64,000 nt of DNA. It comes from Patulibacter americanus DSM 16676. GTDB lineage: Bacteria > Actinomycetota > Thermoleophilia > Solirubrobacterales > Solirubrobacteraceae. Position numbers and translations under genes: made by a program. The notes beneath the pieces are model-generated. The model was not told the origin of the DNA, did not search any database, and saw only the letters and a list, made by a program, of their open reading frames with translations. Location: positions 186,001-250,000 of the forward strand of contig NZ_ATUD01000003.1 in the NCBI RefSeq assembly GCF_000420025.1. Direction: 5' to 3'. Of the stretch, positions 1-9,061 are shown piece after piece. Within the stretch, counting starts at the first letter, position 1. Every line of letters begins with the position of its first letter.

Positions 1-961
1 AGATCGTCCCTGGCGCCTCGCTGCCCTGGGCGCTCAGCGCGAGCAGGACGCCGATCGCCACCACGAAGACGACGAACGCCCGCAGCTCGGTGGCGTGGAC
101 GCCCAGGCCCCGCCGGGTGATGAGCCGCCACCACAGCACGTAGGAGACGCCGGACGCGAGCATCAGGAGCGTCAGGACGATCTCCGTCGGCGTCGACTCG
201 AACGCGCCGGCCGAGGCGGTGTGGGTCGAGAAGCCGCCGGTCGACGCCACCGACATCGCGTGGTTGACGGCGTCCCACGGCGTGACGCCGGTGATCAGCA
301 GCAGCACGAACGCGACGGCCGTGACCGTCAGGTAGATGCCGGCGGTGATGCGCGCCGTGTCGATCATCTGCGGCGCCACGGTCTCCTCCTGCGCGCGGCT
401 CGTCTCGCCCAGCAGGACGCGCCGGGCCGCGCCGCCCGCGGCCGGGGCGATGGCCACGAGGAGCACGACGATGCCGATCCCGCCGATCCAGTGGGTCATC
501 GACCGCCAGAGGAGGACGGCGTTGGGCTGCCCGTCCACCTCGACCAGCGCGGTGGCTCCGGTGGTGGTGATGCCGCTGGTGCCCTCGAAGATCGCGGCCG
601 CGACGCCCGGGAAGCTGCCCGACAGGTACAAGGGGACGCTGGCGAAGAGGCTGGTGGCCACCCAGGTGAGCCCGGCGGCCATCAGGCCGTCGCGGCCGGT
701 CGGCGGCGGCATCGCGCGCCCGCCCCAGGTGCTCCGCAGCCCGGCGGCGAGGAGTCCCGCCACCACCGTCGCGCTCGCGAAGGCGCCGACGGAGCGGCCG
801 TCCGAGACGAGCGCGGTGATCGTGCAGACGAGCGCCGCGACGGCGAGGGCGACGAAGCCGGCGGTGAGCGCCCGGCGCGTCAGCGGGCCGATCCGCGCCC
901 CGATGCGGGGGCGTCGCGGCATGCCGAGGCGCGTCCGGCGCAGGCGGGCGAGCGCGCTCAC
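1..961 (-). CDS. trkH: TrkH-family K+ transporter subunit (C-terminus cut by window edge)
   Basis: Membrane subunit of a Trk/Ktr K+ uptake system. Translating the minus strand from a GTG at 961 gives a hydrophobic protein of more than 320 residues with no stop before the window edge. It contains two of the four TrkH selectivity-filter segments: GTSGITTTGATAL about 130 residues in and SVASTGGFST about 240 residues in, each preceded by pore-helix-like sequence. The GTG overlaps the trkA stop (GTGA), so the two are translationally coupled and TrkA is the obvious cytosolic partner. The N-terminal tail is arginine-rich. The remaining filters lie outside the window. Confidence 0.9.
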   Translation of the reverse strand, partial: MSALARLRRTRLGMPRRPRIGARIGPLTRRALTAGFVALAVAALVCTITALVSDGRSVGAFASATVVAGLLAAGLRSTWGGRAMPPPTGRDGLMAAGLTWVATSLFASVPLYLSGSFPGVAAAIFEGTSGITTTGATALVEVDGQPNAVLLWRSMTHWIGGIGIVVLLVAIAPAAGGAARRVLLGETSRAQEETVAPQMIDTARITAGIYLTVTAVAFVLLLITGVTPWDAVNHAMSVASTGGFSTHTASAGAFESTPTEIVLTLLMLASGVSYVLWWRLITRRGLGVHATELRAFVVFVVAIGVLLALSAQGSEAPGTI

Positions 962-2298
962 CCGCCGAGCACCGCGGCGAGCTTCTGGGCCCCGTTGCCC
1001 GTGGCGAGCACGAGCGCGATGTCGCCCCGCTGGTAGCGGTCGATCTCGCCCGGGAACCTGACGGCGCCGTCGCGCACGACGGCCGTGAGGCACGTGTCGT
1101 GGGGGAGCGAGGCGGCGATCGGGCGGCCGCAGAGGTCGCTGTCGTCGGCGATCTTGTACTCCAGCGCCTCGAGCCCGTCGACGATCAGCGTGCTCTTCTG
1201 CGCGCCGGTGCCGCGCGAGGTGCGCAGGATCCGCTCGGCGGCGGCGAGGCGCGGCGCGACGATGCCGTCGACGCCCAGGGCCTCGGCGAGCGGCGCGAAC
1301 TCCTCGCGGGAGAGCACCGCGAGGACGAGCCCGATCTGCAGGCGGTCGGCGTGGGTGCAGGCCAGGAGGGTGGCGCGGTCGTCGCCGGCGCACGAGACGA
1401 ACGCGTCGCAGGTGTCGACGCCCGCCTCGCGCATCGCCGTCTCGGAGGCGCCCTCCTCCCACAGCACCTCGATGGAGCGGTCGTCGAGCACCTCGGCGGC
1501 CTCGCGGGCGCGGGCCTCGTCGGCCTCGAGCAGCACGATCTCGCGGCCGCGGGCGGCGAGCCGGGCGGCGAGGGAGACGCCGATCTGGCCCGCGCCGAAG
1601 ATCGCGACGCGTCGCACCTGGCGGGCGTCCGGGTCGATCTCGCGGCACGCCTCCTTCAGCTCGTCGCGGTGGCAGGCGACCACGAGGTGGTCGCCGGGGA
1701 GCGGCGTGGAGTCCTTCGTGGCCAGGTGCACCCGGCCGTCGCGCAGCAGCGCGCCGATCTTCGAGTGCGTCGCGTGCGGACGGGTGCCGACGGAACGCCG
1801 GGCGGCGGGAGAGTTGTCCGTGACCATGCACTCCGCGAGCGAGAGCCGGCCGTCCGCGAACGACTCGACCCGCACCGCGCCGCGGATCCGCAGCGCCGAC
1901 TCGAGGTCGCCGACGGCGGCGAGCTCGGGGGACACGAGCAGGTCGATCCCGAGCATGTCCGTGGCGGTGTCCTCGCCGGGCGGGTAGTAGTCCGCGTCGC
2001 GCACGCGGGCCATCGTCCGCGGGGCGCCCTGGGCGCGCGCGTGCAGGCACGCGATGAGGTTGGTGGCGTCGCTCGCCGTCACCGCGACGAAGAGGTCCAC
2101 GTCGCCCGCGCGGTGCTCGTTGAGATCCCGGGGGCTGGCGCCGTCGGCCCGCTCCATGCGGACGTCGAGGCCGGCTCGCGCACGCTGCTGGAGCAGCTCG
2201 CGGTTCTGGTCCATCACGACGACCTCGTGGCCCTCCCGGGCGAGGCGGCCCGCGAGGTACCACCCGACCTCACCGGCTCCGACGATCAGCGCACGCAT
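958..2298 (-). CDS. trkA: Trk system K+ transport regulatory subunit TrkA
   Basis: Peripheral NAD(H)-binding subunit that gates the adjacent TrkH. The 446 residues (E. coli TrkA is 458) show the full two-unit RCK layout: a Rossmann start MRALIVGAGEVGWYLAGRL at residue 1 and a second one RRVAIFGAGQIGVSLAARL near residue 230, each followed by a TrkA_C-type segment. The start at 2298 puts the glycine loop at the N-terminus as is normal; an in-frame ATG at 2310 would add four residues. The gene overlaps trkH by 4 bp and lies about 110 bp downstream of the NadE-like gene on the same strand. Confidence 0.95.
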   Translation of the reverse strand: MRALIVGAGEVGWYLAGRLAREGHEVVVMDQNRELLQQRARAGLDVRMERADGASPRDLNEHRAGDVDLFVAVTASDATNLIACLHARAQGAPRTMARVRDADYYPPGEDTATDMLGIDLLVSPELAAVGDLESALRIRGAVRVESFADGRLSLAECMVTDNSPAARRSVGTRPHATHSKIGALLRDGRVHLATKDSTPLPGDHLVVACHRDELKEACREIDPDARQVRRVAIFGAGQIGVSLAARLAARGREIVLLEADEARAREAAEVLDDRSIEVLWEEGASETAMREAGVDTCDAFVSCAGDDRATLLACTHADRLQIGLVLAVLSREEFAPLAEALGVDGIVAPRLAAAERILRTSRGTGAQKSTLIVDGLEALEYKIADDSDLCGRPIAASLPHDTCLTAVVRDGAVRFPGEIDRYQRGDIALVLATGNGAQKLAAVLGG

Positions 2299-2405
2299 CC
2301 GGACGAGCATGACCCATGCGGCGGGCGGACGGCGCCGCAGCGCTCGGAGCGACCGCGACGGGGCCGCCGACGCGCCGCGCCCCGGTCCGTGGACGCGCGG
2401 CGGGC

Positions 2406-4208
2406 CTACGGCCAGCCGCGGCGCCAGACGACGGGGATCCGGCGGTCGTCCGAGAGCGCCCGGCCCGACATCCGGGGTGCGAGCGGCTGCGAGCGGCGGG
2501 TCAGCTCGGCGCGGTCGATGCGGTGCGCGAGCGCGAGCACCATCTCGGTGGAGAGGCCCTCGCGCTCCACGATCACCTCGGTGGGGTGGTTCGCGTCGAT
2601 GTAGCCCTCGACCACGCGGTCCAGCAGGGCGCACGGCTCGTGGAGCGGGCGGGGGCCGCCGAGCGTCGCCGCGGCGCGGGTCAGCAGCTCGGGGGGTGCG
2701 GCCAGGGGGGCCTGCTCGCGCGCGGCGAGCCACCCGGCGATGCGGACGAGCCAGCCGCGGGTGAGGTCGCCGATGGGGGCGAACCCGCCCGCCAGCTCGT
2801 GGGGCCAGCCGCCGCCGAGGGCCCGCATCGTGCGGTCGGCGGTCGCCAGCAGCAGCGCCTCGTGGGCGTCGGCCGCGAGCTCGAGCCCGAGCAGGGTCGC
2901 GCGGCTGGCGATGAGCCGCACCGCCGGGTCCTCGTCCGGGACCACGTGCTCCAGGGGGAGGGCGTCGGCGTCGGTGTCGCCCGGCTCGGCGGTCGGGTCG
3001 GGCGCGGCGACGTGCACCAGGGGCAGCTCGACGCCCGTCCACTCCGGGTCGGCGGCCTCGGCGAAGCCCGCGGCGCGCACGACGGCCCGGGCCCAGGCGC
3101 GCCGGTCGTCGTCGTGGGCCACCGACGCGGGCAGCGCGTCGACGAGCACCACGTTCTCCGGGCCGAGCGCCTCGGCCGCCGCCAGGGCCGTCAGGCCGGC
3201 GCCGAGCGTCCCGTCCAGGCCGACGAGCACGCGCTCGATCCGCAGGCCGGCGGTGAAGTCGCGCAGCGCCACCTGCACGGCGAGCCAGCGGTGCTCCTCG
3301 TTCCCCGGCCAGCGGGCGACGCCGTCGGCGGGCGGGCGCGGCCGCTCCTCGGCGGGGACGACCGCCGGATCCGCGGTGCTCGTCACGGGCAGCACCATCA
3401 CGGCGCCCGCGGCGGGGCGGACGGCGGCGCGGCGGTGCGGCTCGGCGCGGGCGGAGCGGCGGGACCAGGAGAGGTCGACGTCGCAGACCACGACGTCCTC
3501 CTCGAGCGCGGGGCCGCGCGCGAGGACGGAGCCCGTGTGGTCCGTGAGGTGGGACCCGCCGTCGAAGACCAGGCCGTCCTGGCCGCCTACGAGGTTGACG
3601 TACGCCACGGGCACCGTGTGCTCGAGCGCGCGGGCGATCGTCGTGGCCTCGCGGCGGCGCTGCATCCCCGGGGAATAGGGGGAGGCGTTGAGCGCGACGA
3701 GCAGATCGACGCCGGCCGCGGCGCAGGCGGCGGAGGGCTCGGGCTCCCAGAGGTCGGCGCAGATCATCACGCCGACCCGGGCCTTCGGGAGCTCGGCGAC
3801 GAACGCGTGGCGGGACGGCACGAAGTACCGACCCTCGTCGAAGACGGCGTAGGTCGGCAGGTGCTGCTTGTCCGCCCAGCCCGCGACGCCGCCGCGGGTG
3901 AGGACGGCGGCCGAGTTCTGCACCCCGCGGCGGTCGGCGGTGGGGTGCGGGGCGCCGACGAGCGCCACGAGGTCCGGCGGGAGGTCCGCGGCGAGCTCCT
4001 CGAGCGCCCGCTGCGCCTCCTGCAGCATCCCCTCGTCGACGATCAGGCTCTGGGGCGGATAGCCGCACAGCGCGAGCTCGCCGCAGACGGCCAGCTCGAC
4101 GCCGGCGTCGGCCGCCCGGCGCAGCATCGCCGCGATCCGGTCCCGGTTGCCGGCGATGTCGCCGACCACGGGATGGAACTGCAGGAGACCGAGGCGGAGC
4201 GCGCTCAC
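2406..4208 (-). CDS. NAD+ synthetase-like protein with intact amidase and degenerate synthetase domain
   Basis: The 600-residue layout is that of glutamine-dependent NadE: an N-terminal nitrilase-fold amidase with the Glu-Lys-Cys triad visible at E44 (CGELALCGYPP), K114 (WADKQHLP) and C150 (GVMICADLW), then a synthetase domain. The ATP-pyrophosphatase loop, normally SGGIDS, reads DGTLGAG (332-338), and the LTTGNKSE motif reads LLATADRTM. The scaffold around them (AGGFAPIGDL and the C-terminal RRSQPLAP region) is kept. It may therefore hydrolyse an amide but probably does not make NAD+. GTG 4208 is preceded by TACCGT seven bases upstream. A longer reading to 4343 would run into the divergent antiporter gene and is unlikely. 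Confidence 0.85.
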   Translation of the reverse strand: MSALRLGLLQFHPVVGDIAGNRDRIAAMLRRAADAGVELAVCGELALCGYPPQSLIVDEGMLQEAQRALEELAADLPPDLVALVGAPHPTADRRGVQNSAAVLTRGGVAGWADKQHLPTYAVFDEGRYFVPSRHAFVAELPKARVGVMICADLWEPEPSAACAAAGVDLLVALNASPYSPGMQRRREATTIARALEHTVPVAYVNLVGGQDGLVFDGGSHLTDHTGSVLARGPALEEDVVVCDVDLSWSRRSARAEPHRRAAVRPAAGAVMVLPVTSTADPAVVPAEERPRPPADGVARWPGNEEHRWLAVQVALRDFTAGLRIERVLVGLDGTLGAGLTALAAAEALGPENVVLVDALPASVAHDDDRRAWARAVVRAAGFAEAADPEWTGVELPLVHVAAPDPTAEPGDTDADALPLEHVVPDEDPAVRLIASRATLLGLELAADAHEALLLATADRTMRALGGGWPHELAGGFAPIGDLTRGWLVRIAGWLAAREQAPLAAPPELLTRAAATLGGPRPLHEPCALLDRVVEGYIDANHPTEVIVEREGLSTEMVLALAHRIDRAELTRRSQPLAPRMSGRALSDDRRIPVVWRRGWP

Positions 4209-4287
4209 CCCTCCGACGGTAGGGAAGGCGGGCCCGTCGCGCGGAGCGGCGGATGGCCGCCCGTGGGCGCGGGTATGCGCATGTGCC

Positions 4288-5586
4288 TTGTTCGACCTCG
4301 TGCTGTCCCCCCTCGCCGCCGAACCAGGGTTCCACCCGGGCAAGGTGGACGTCCTCGTCTACGTGCTCGCCGGCGTCGGGCTGCTCGTCGCCACGATCGC
4401 CTTGAGCAACCAGTCCGGGAGGACGTTCACCTCGGCGATCGTCTACCTCGCGCTCGGCGCGGTCGCGGCCGTGGTGATCCCGCTCGTCGGGGGCACGCCG
4501 TTCGATCCGATCGAGGACGCGGCGGTGCTCGAGCACCTGACCGAGGTCGTGGTGATCATCGCGCTGTTCGGGACGGGCCTGGCGGTGGACCGCGCGCTGC
4601 ACTGGCGGGCGTGGAGCCACGCGCTGCGGCTGCTGCTGATCGCGATGCCGCTCACGATCGCCGCGGTGACGCTGTGGGGCTGGGGCGCCATGGGACTGTC
4701 CCTCGGCGCGGCCCTCATGCTCGGCGGCGCGGCGGCGCCGACGGACCCCGTCCTCGCCGGCGACCTCGGGATCGGCCCGCCCGGCGAGCCCGACGACGAG
4801 GACACGAGCTTCGCGCTGACCGCCGAGGCCGGCTTCAACGACGGCCTCGCCTACCCCTTCGTGCTCGCGGGGATCATGCTCGCCCACCACGGCGACGACG
4901 GCAACGTCCTCACCTGGATCGCGGGCGACGTGCTCTGGGCGATCCTGGTCGGCGTCGTCGTCGGCTACTTCATCGGCCGCTACGCCGCCGCCCTGGTCCG
5001 CCGCGCGCGCGACCGCGGCTACATGCAGGAGTACTTCGACGCCTGGGTCGGGATCGGCGTCGTCCTCACGGTCTACGGCCTGACGGAGATCGCCGACGCC
5101 TACGGGTTCATCGCGGCCTTCACGGCCGGGATCGGGTTCCGCCGCTACGAGCGTGGCCACGACATGCAGCAGGGCACCCACCGCGGGGCCTCGATCTTCG
5201 AGCGCCTCGGCGAGCTCGCCGTCGTGCTGTTCGTCGCCTCGATGCTGACGATCGACGGGCTCGGCACCCCCGGCGTCGCGGGCTGGGCCCTCGTCCTCCT
5301 GATCATCTTCGTCCTGCGCCCGGCGGCGGGCCTCATCGCCCTCATCGGCACCAACCTGCCCTGGCGGGAACGGGTCTTCGCGGCGTTCTTCGGGGTCCGC
5401 GGGGTCGGCTCGCTCTTCTACGCCAGCGTGGTGGTGACGTCGGAGTCGCTCCCGGAGCAGGAGGCCGCGGTGGTCCTCTGGACGGTCGTCGTGCTCGCGG
5501 CCGTCTCCATCGTCGTCCACGGACTGGCGGGCGAGCCCGCGAAGCGCCGGCTGCAGAAGCCCGCGGTCACCGGCGGCGTCGGCTAG
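4288..5586 (+). CDS. CPA1-family cation/proton (Na+/H+) antiporter
   Basis: Integral membrane exchanger with about 12 hydrophobic segments. Family marks are AAPTDPVLAGDLG (the TDP motif of helix 5) and AEAGFNDGLAYPF (the ND motif of helix 6), which carries the cation-binding aspartate in NhaP-type proteins. A later FFGVRGVGSLFYASV segment matches the conserved helix 10-11 region. There is no large cytoplasmic C-terminal domain. The start is uncertain: TTG 4288 gives 432 residues and GTG 4345 gives 413; both keep the first membrane helix. Being next to trkHA, it fits a K+/Na+/pH homeostasis neighbourhood. Ion specificity cannot be read from sequence. Confidence 0.88.
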   Translation: MFDLVLSPLAAEPGFHPGKVDVLVYVLAGVGLLVATIALSNQSGRTFTSAIVYLALGAVAAVVIPLVGGTPFDPIEDAAVLEHLTEVVVIIALFGTGLAVDRALHWRAWSHALRLLLIAMPLTIAAVTLWGWGAMGLSLGAALMLGGAAAPTDPVLAGDLGIGPPGEPDDEDTSFALTAEAGFNDGLAYPFVLAGIMLAHHGDDGNVLTWIAGDVLWAILVGVVVGYFIGRYAAALVRRARDRGYMQEYFDAWVGIGVVLTVYGLTEIADAYGFIAAFTAGIGFRRYERGHDMQQGTHRGASIFERLGELAVVLFVASMLTIDGLGTPGVAGWALVLLIIFVLRPAAGLIALIGTNLPWRERVFAAFFGVRGVGSLFYASVVVTSESLPEQEAAVVLWTVVVLAAVSIVVHGLAGEPAKRRLQKPAVTGGVG

Positions 5587-5621
5587 CCCTCGGGCCCCGG
5601 CGGGCCGTTGCCCACGGCGGC

Positions 5622-7292
5622 TCAGCCCAGCGGGCCGCAGGCTAGCGTCGGCAGGCCCGCCGGCACGCCGTGCTCGAGCAGCCGCAGCAGCGCGCGCGTG
5701 TCGAGGTGCTCCTCCACGAGGTCGCCCAGCACGTCGTAGCGGCGGTCGCGGATCTCCGCGAAGCGCGCGCCACCGGGGACGTACGGGCGCCCGGCGTGGC
5801 GCGCCGCCCAGGCCAGCACGGCCTCGCGGGCGCCGTCGTGCTCGAGGAGGCCGTGCCACGAGGTGCCGGCGACCGCGCCGCGCACGCAGCCCTCGTCGGT
5901 GGCGTCGGGCTCGCCCGCGGCCGTGGCGACCGCGTCGCCGCGCAGCAGGGCCGTCGCGCCGTGGCGGACGACGCGGCCGTGGCGGATCTCGTAGCCGCCG
6001 GCGACGACGGAGCCGGAGAGGCCCGCGTCGCCCGGCGCCGTCCCGTCGTCGTGCCCGCCGGCCGGACCGCCGCTCCCGGCCGTGTCCCCGCCGAGCGTCC
6101 CGTCGGACCCCACGAGCAGCCGCCCCGTGCGGCGGCGGGTGATCTTCTGCGGCGTCATCGCGGTGGCGACGGGCAGCAGGCCGAGGCCCGGGACGGTCCC
6201 CGTCCCGGTCTCGACGCCGTCGTCCTCGATCGCCTCGCCGAGCATCTGGTAGCCGCCGCAGACCCCGAGGATCGGCCGTCCCGCCGCGGCGCGCTCGGCC
6301 AGCAGGCGGTCCAGGCCCCGCTCGCGCAGGTCGGCCAGGTCGGCCACCGTCGCCTTCGAACCCGGGAGCACCACGAGGTCCGCGTCGCGGAGCACGTCGG
6401 GGTCGAGGGTCACGCGCAGGTCGACGTGCGGCTCGACCCCGAGCGCGTCGAGGTCGGTGAAGTTCGAGATCCGCCGGAGCGCGACGACGGCCACGCGCAG
6501 CGCCCCGGGCCCGCGGGAGCGGCCCATCGTGCGCAGCCCCAGGCTGTCCTCGGCCTCGAGCTCCAGGCCGTCGGCCCACGGCACGACGCCGAGCACGGGG
6601 CGGCCCGTCATGCCCTCGAGGGCGCGAACGCCCGGCTCGAGCAGGCCGGGGTCGCCGCGGAACTTGTTGATGATCGTGCCGGCCACGTGCGCCTGGTCGG
6701 CGGGGTCCAGCAGCGCGATCGTGCCGTAGTGGGCGGCGAGGACGCCGCCGCGGTCGATGTCGCCGACGACGATCGCGGGCAGCCCCGCGTCGCGCGCCAG
6801 GCCCATGTTCACGAAGTCGCCCTCGCGCAGGTTGATCTCCGCCGGGCTGCCGGCGCCCTCGCAGATGACGGCGTCGTAGCGGGAGCGCAGGTCGGCGAGG
6901 CTCTCGAGGACCGCGCCGCGCAGCTCGTCGCGCATCCGGCGGTAGTCCCGCGCGCCCGCGGTGCCGTAGGGGCGGCCGAGCAGCACGACCTGGCTCATCC
7001 GCTCGCCCGTGGGCTTGAGCAGCACGGGGTTCATCACGGCCTCGGGCTCGATCCCGGCCGCCGCGGCCTGCACGGCCTGGGCGCGGCCGAGCTCCAGGCC
7101 GTCCGGGGTGACGGCCGCGTTCAGGGCCATGTTCTGCGCCTTGAAGGGCGCGACCCGCACGCCCTCGCGGTGCAGCCAGCGGCAGATCCCCGCGGTGATC
7201 AGCGACTTGCCGGCGTCCGAGGTCGTCCCGGCGACGAGCAGCGAGCCGGCGGGCGCGGAGGGGTCGGCGGGACGGGTGCGCGGGGCGGGCAC
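5622..7292 (-). CDS. cobQ: Cobyric acid synthase CobQ/CbiP
   Basis: Amidates adenosylcobyrinic a,c-diamide to adenosylcobyric acid with glutamine and ATP. The 556 residues contain the N-terminal ATPase half, with the P-loop-like AGTTSDAGKSLITAG and FKAQNMALNA, and the C-terminal class I amidotransferase half, with the nucleophile in GVCGGYQMLG and a late GTSWHGLLEHDG that holds the catalytic His. A glycine/acid-rich insertion (residues about 410-440) precedes YEIRHG. GTG 7292 is chosen because upstream sequence is arginine/proline-rich and overlaps a dispersed repeat. It lies downstream of cobD in the same direction. Confidence 0.94.
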   Translation of the reverse strand: MPAPRTRPADPSAPAGSLLVAGTTSDAGKSLITAGICRWLHREGVRVAPFKAQNMALNAAVTPDGLELGRAQAVQAAAAGIEPEAVMNPVLLKPTGERMSQVVLLGRPYGTAGARDYRRMRDELRGAVLESLADLRSRYDAVICEGAGSPAEINLREGDFVNMGLARDAGLPAIVVGDIDRGGVLAAHYGTIALLDPADQAHVAGTIINKFRGDPGLLEPGVRALEGMTGRPVLGVVPWADGLELEAEDSLGLRTMGRSRGPGALRVAVVALRRISNFTDLDALGVEPHVDLRVTLDPDVLRDADLVVLPGSKATVADLADLRERGLDRLLAERAAAGRPILGVCGGYQMLGEAIEDDGVETGTGTVPGLGLLPVATAMTPQKITRRRTGRLLVGSDGTLGGDTAGSGGPAGGHDDGTAPGDAGLSGSVVAGGYEIRHGRVVRHGATALLRGDAVATAAGEPDATDEGCVRGAVAGTSWHGLLEHDGAREAVLAWAARHAGRPYVPGGARFAEIRDRRYDVLGDLVEEHLDTRALLRLLEHGVPAGLPTLACGPLG

Positions 7293-7313
7293 CCGCCGGA
7301 TCCTGACGGAGAG

Positions 7314-7418
7314 GCTGACCTCGCGCGCGCCAGGGCGTCGGCCGGGCCGGACCGCCGCGTCCGGCGGGCGGGACCGACCGGGTCCGCCCGCGCTGACTCG
7401 CCGGCGCACCCGCGGGGC
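7314..7418. repeat. Copy C of a 105-bp dispersed intergenic repeat
   Basis: Aligns without gaps to the tandem pair at 12791-13000, at roughly 75-80% identity by eye, sharing the core GCGCGCCAGG near one end and CGCCGGCGCACCCG near the other. It sits in the gap between cobD and cobQ, in the same orientation as copies A and B. Confidence 0.65.
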
Positions 7419-7436
7419 GTGCGCGGGCCGGGGGAC

Positions 7437-8426
7437 CTAGCGGGCCGGGCCGCGGCGTCCGACCCCGCGAGCGACCGCGCCCGCCAGCACGGCCGCCAGC
7501 GCGCCGACCCGCAGCGACAGCCGTGCCGCCCGCTCCAGGTCCGCGGCCGACGGTTCGCGCCCCTGCCGGCCGTCGGGGCCGCCGCCGAGGACGGGGCGAT
7601 CTTCGACGCGGCCGCCGTAGACGTTGCGGCCGCCGAGCCGCACGCCGAGCGCGCCGGCGAACGCGGCCTCGACCCGGCCGGCGTTCGGGCTGGGGTGCCG
7701 GGCCCCGTCACGCAGCCAGGTGCGCAGCGCCCCGGCGGCGCTCCCGCCCACGGAGGACGCGGCGGCGACGGTCAACGCGGCGGAGGCGCGGGCGGCCGGC
7801 CAGCCCGCGACGTCGTCGGCGCGGGCCGCCGCCCAGCCGAAGCGCTCGTAGCGCGGCGAGTGGTGGCCGACCATCGCGTCCATCGTGTTCAGCCCCCGGT
7901 GCAGCGCGACGCCGGGCGCGCCGAGCAGCGCGCCCCAGACGAAGGGGGCGACGACGGCGTCCGAGGTGTTCTCGGCCACGGACTCGAGCCCGGCGCGGGC
8001 CAGGCCGGCGCCGTCGAGCGTGGCGGGGTCGCGGCCGACGAGGGTGGGGGCGAGCGCCCGCGCACCGTCGAGGTCGCCGCGGGCCACAAGGGCCCCGAGG
8101 TCGCGGCCGGCGCCCGCGAGGGACCGTCCGCCGAGGGCCGCCCACGTCACGGCCGCGGTCAGGAGCGCGCGGCCGACGGGGCGCGAGCGCAGCGCCCGGT
8201 CGAGGAGCGCGACGGGGCCGGTGCAGACGAGGGCGCCCGTCGCCGCGTACGCGATCCCGGCGGCGCGGTCGTCGCGCCACAGCCGGGCCTCGACGGCGAG
8301 CATCGTGCTGCCGAAGAGCGCGACGGGGTGGCCGCGGCGCGGGTCGCCGAACGCCCGGTCCGCCGCCCAGCCGAGGAGCAGGCCGGCCGCGACGGACCGA
8401 CGGGAGGCGCGGTCGCTGCGGGTCAC
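7437..8426 (-). CDS. cobD: Adenosylcobinamide-phosphate synthase CobD/CbiB
   Basis: Membrane enzyme that attaches the aminopropanol (phosphate) arm to adenosylcobyric acid. The 329-residue protein matches the family in length and in the segments LLGWAADRAFGDPRRGHPV (N-terminus), LESVAENTSDAVVAPFVWG, LNTMDAMVGHHSPRYERFG and the HPSPNAGRVEAAFAGAL motif near the C-terminus. Several hydrophobic helices lie between them. GTG 8426 overlaps the stop of the phosphatase gene (GTGA), and cobQ follows, so the two enzymes acting on either side of cobyric acid are co-transcribed. Confidence 0.93.
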   Translation of the reverse strand: MTRSDRASRRSVAAGLLLGWAADRAFGDPRRGHPVALFGSTMLAVEARLWRDDRAAGIAYAATGALVCTGPVALLDRALRSRPVGRALLTAAVTWAALGGRSLAGAGRDLGALVARGDLDGARALAPTLVGRDPATLDGAGLARAGLESVAENTSDAVVAPFVWGALLGAPGVALHRGLNTMDAMVGHHSPRYERFGWAAARADDVAGWPAARASAALTVAAASSVGGSAAGALRTWLRDGARHPSPNAGRVEAAFAGALGVRLGGRNVYGGRVEDRPVLGGGPDGRQGREPSAADLERAARLSLRVGALAAVLAGAVARGVGRRGPAR

Positions 8427-9061
8427 CCGTCGAGGTCGTCCGCGTCGTCGGGCAGGCCAAGCGTGGCCCGTGCCTCGCGGAGCTCGCCGCGGGAGGGCGT
8501 CCAGTTCGCGCGGATCAACCGCCAGCGGCCGTCGTGCGCGTGCAGCTCGGTGAGGGAGCCGGGGGCCACGTCGATCCGCCAGGCGGCGGACGCCGGGGCG
8601 CCGAGCGCGACGGCGATCGCGGCGCGCACGACGCCACCGTGGGTGACGGCGACGAGCGGCAGGTCGCCCTCGGCGCGCGTGGCCATCCACGCGCCGACCC
8701 GGGCGGTGAGGGCGTCGAGCGACTCGCCACCCGGAGGCGCGAAGGCGGGGTCGGTCATCCACGCCACGACGGGTGCCTCGTCCTCCGCGTGCACCTCGGC
8801 CAGGGTGCGGCCGGCCCAGCCACCGAAGCCCGCCTCGCGCAGCCCGTCGTCGACGGGGGCGTCCGCGTGCCCGAGCGCCGCGGCCGTCTCGGCGCAGCGC
8901 CGGGCCGGTGAGCGCAGTACGTCGCGGTGGGCCGGCAGGTGGGCGACGAGGGCACGGGCCTCGGCGCGGCCGCGGTCGTCCAGCCCCTCGTCGAGCGGGA
9001 ACGCCGCCGAGCGCACGGCCGCGGTCGTCCCGTGGCGCAGGAGCAGCAGGCGCGCGGTCAT
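8423..9061 (-). CDS. Histidine phosphatase, CobC-like (putative alpha-ribazole phosphatase)
   Basis: The 212 residues carry the phosphohistidine signature LLLLRHGTTA at the N-terminus, the second-site LRSPARRCAETA and the late VTHGGVVRAA, so this is a branch 1 histidine phosphatase. Its place between cobD and a TetR gene, with overlapping stop/start codons on both sides (GTGA with cobD, ATGA with tetR), suggests the CobC role of removing the phosphate from alpha-ribazole-5'-phosphate or adenosylcobalamin-phosphate. The fold is clear; the substrate is inferred from context only, since phosphoglycerate-mutase-like relatives share these motifs. Confidence 0.82.
   Translation of the reverse strand: MTARLLLLRHGTTAAVRSAAFPLDEGLDDRGRAEARALVAHLPAHRDVLRSPARRCAETAAALGHADAPVDDGLREAGFGGWAGRTLAEVHAEDEAPVVAWMTDPAFAPPGGESLDALTARVGAWMATRAEGDLPLVAVTHGGVVRAAIAVALGAPASAAWRIDVAPGSLTELHAHDGRWRLIRANWTPSRGELREARATLGLPDDADDLDG

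Noticed and set aside
2316-5645. Very long plus-strand frame opposite the NadE-like and antiporter genes
   Set aside because: Product is an Arg/Gly/Ala-rich composition shadow with no family motif, while the minus-strand and in-phase plus-strand genes have clear motifs. The same reasoning removes other long antisense frames such as 5670-9314, 13503-16979, 44413-47820 (upstream part) and 58633-60774.
958-6579. 1873-codon minus-strand frame ending in TrkA
   Set aside because: Only the last ~446 codons encode TrkA; the rest runs antisense or out of phase through the NadE-like, antiporter and cobQ genes.
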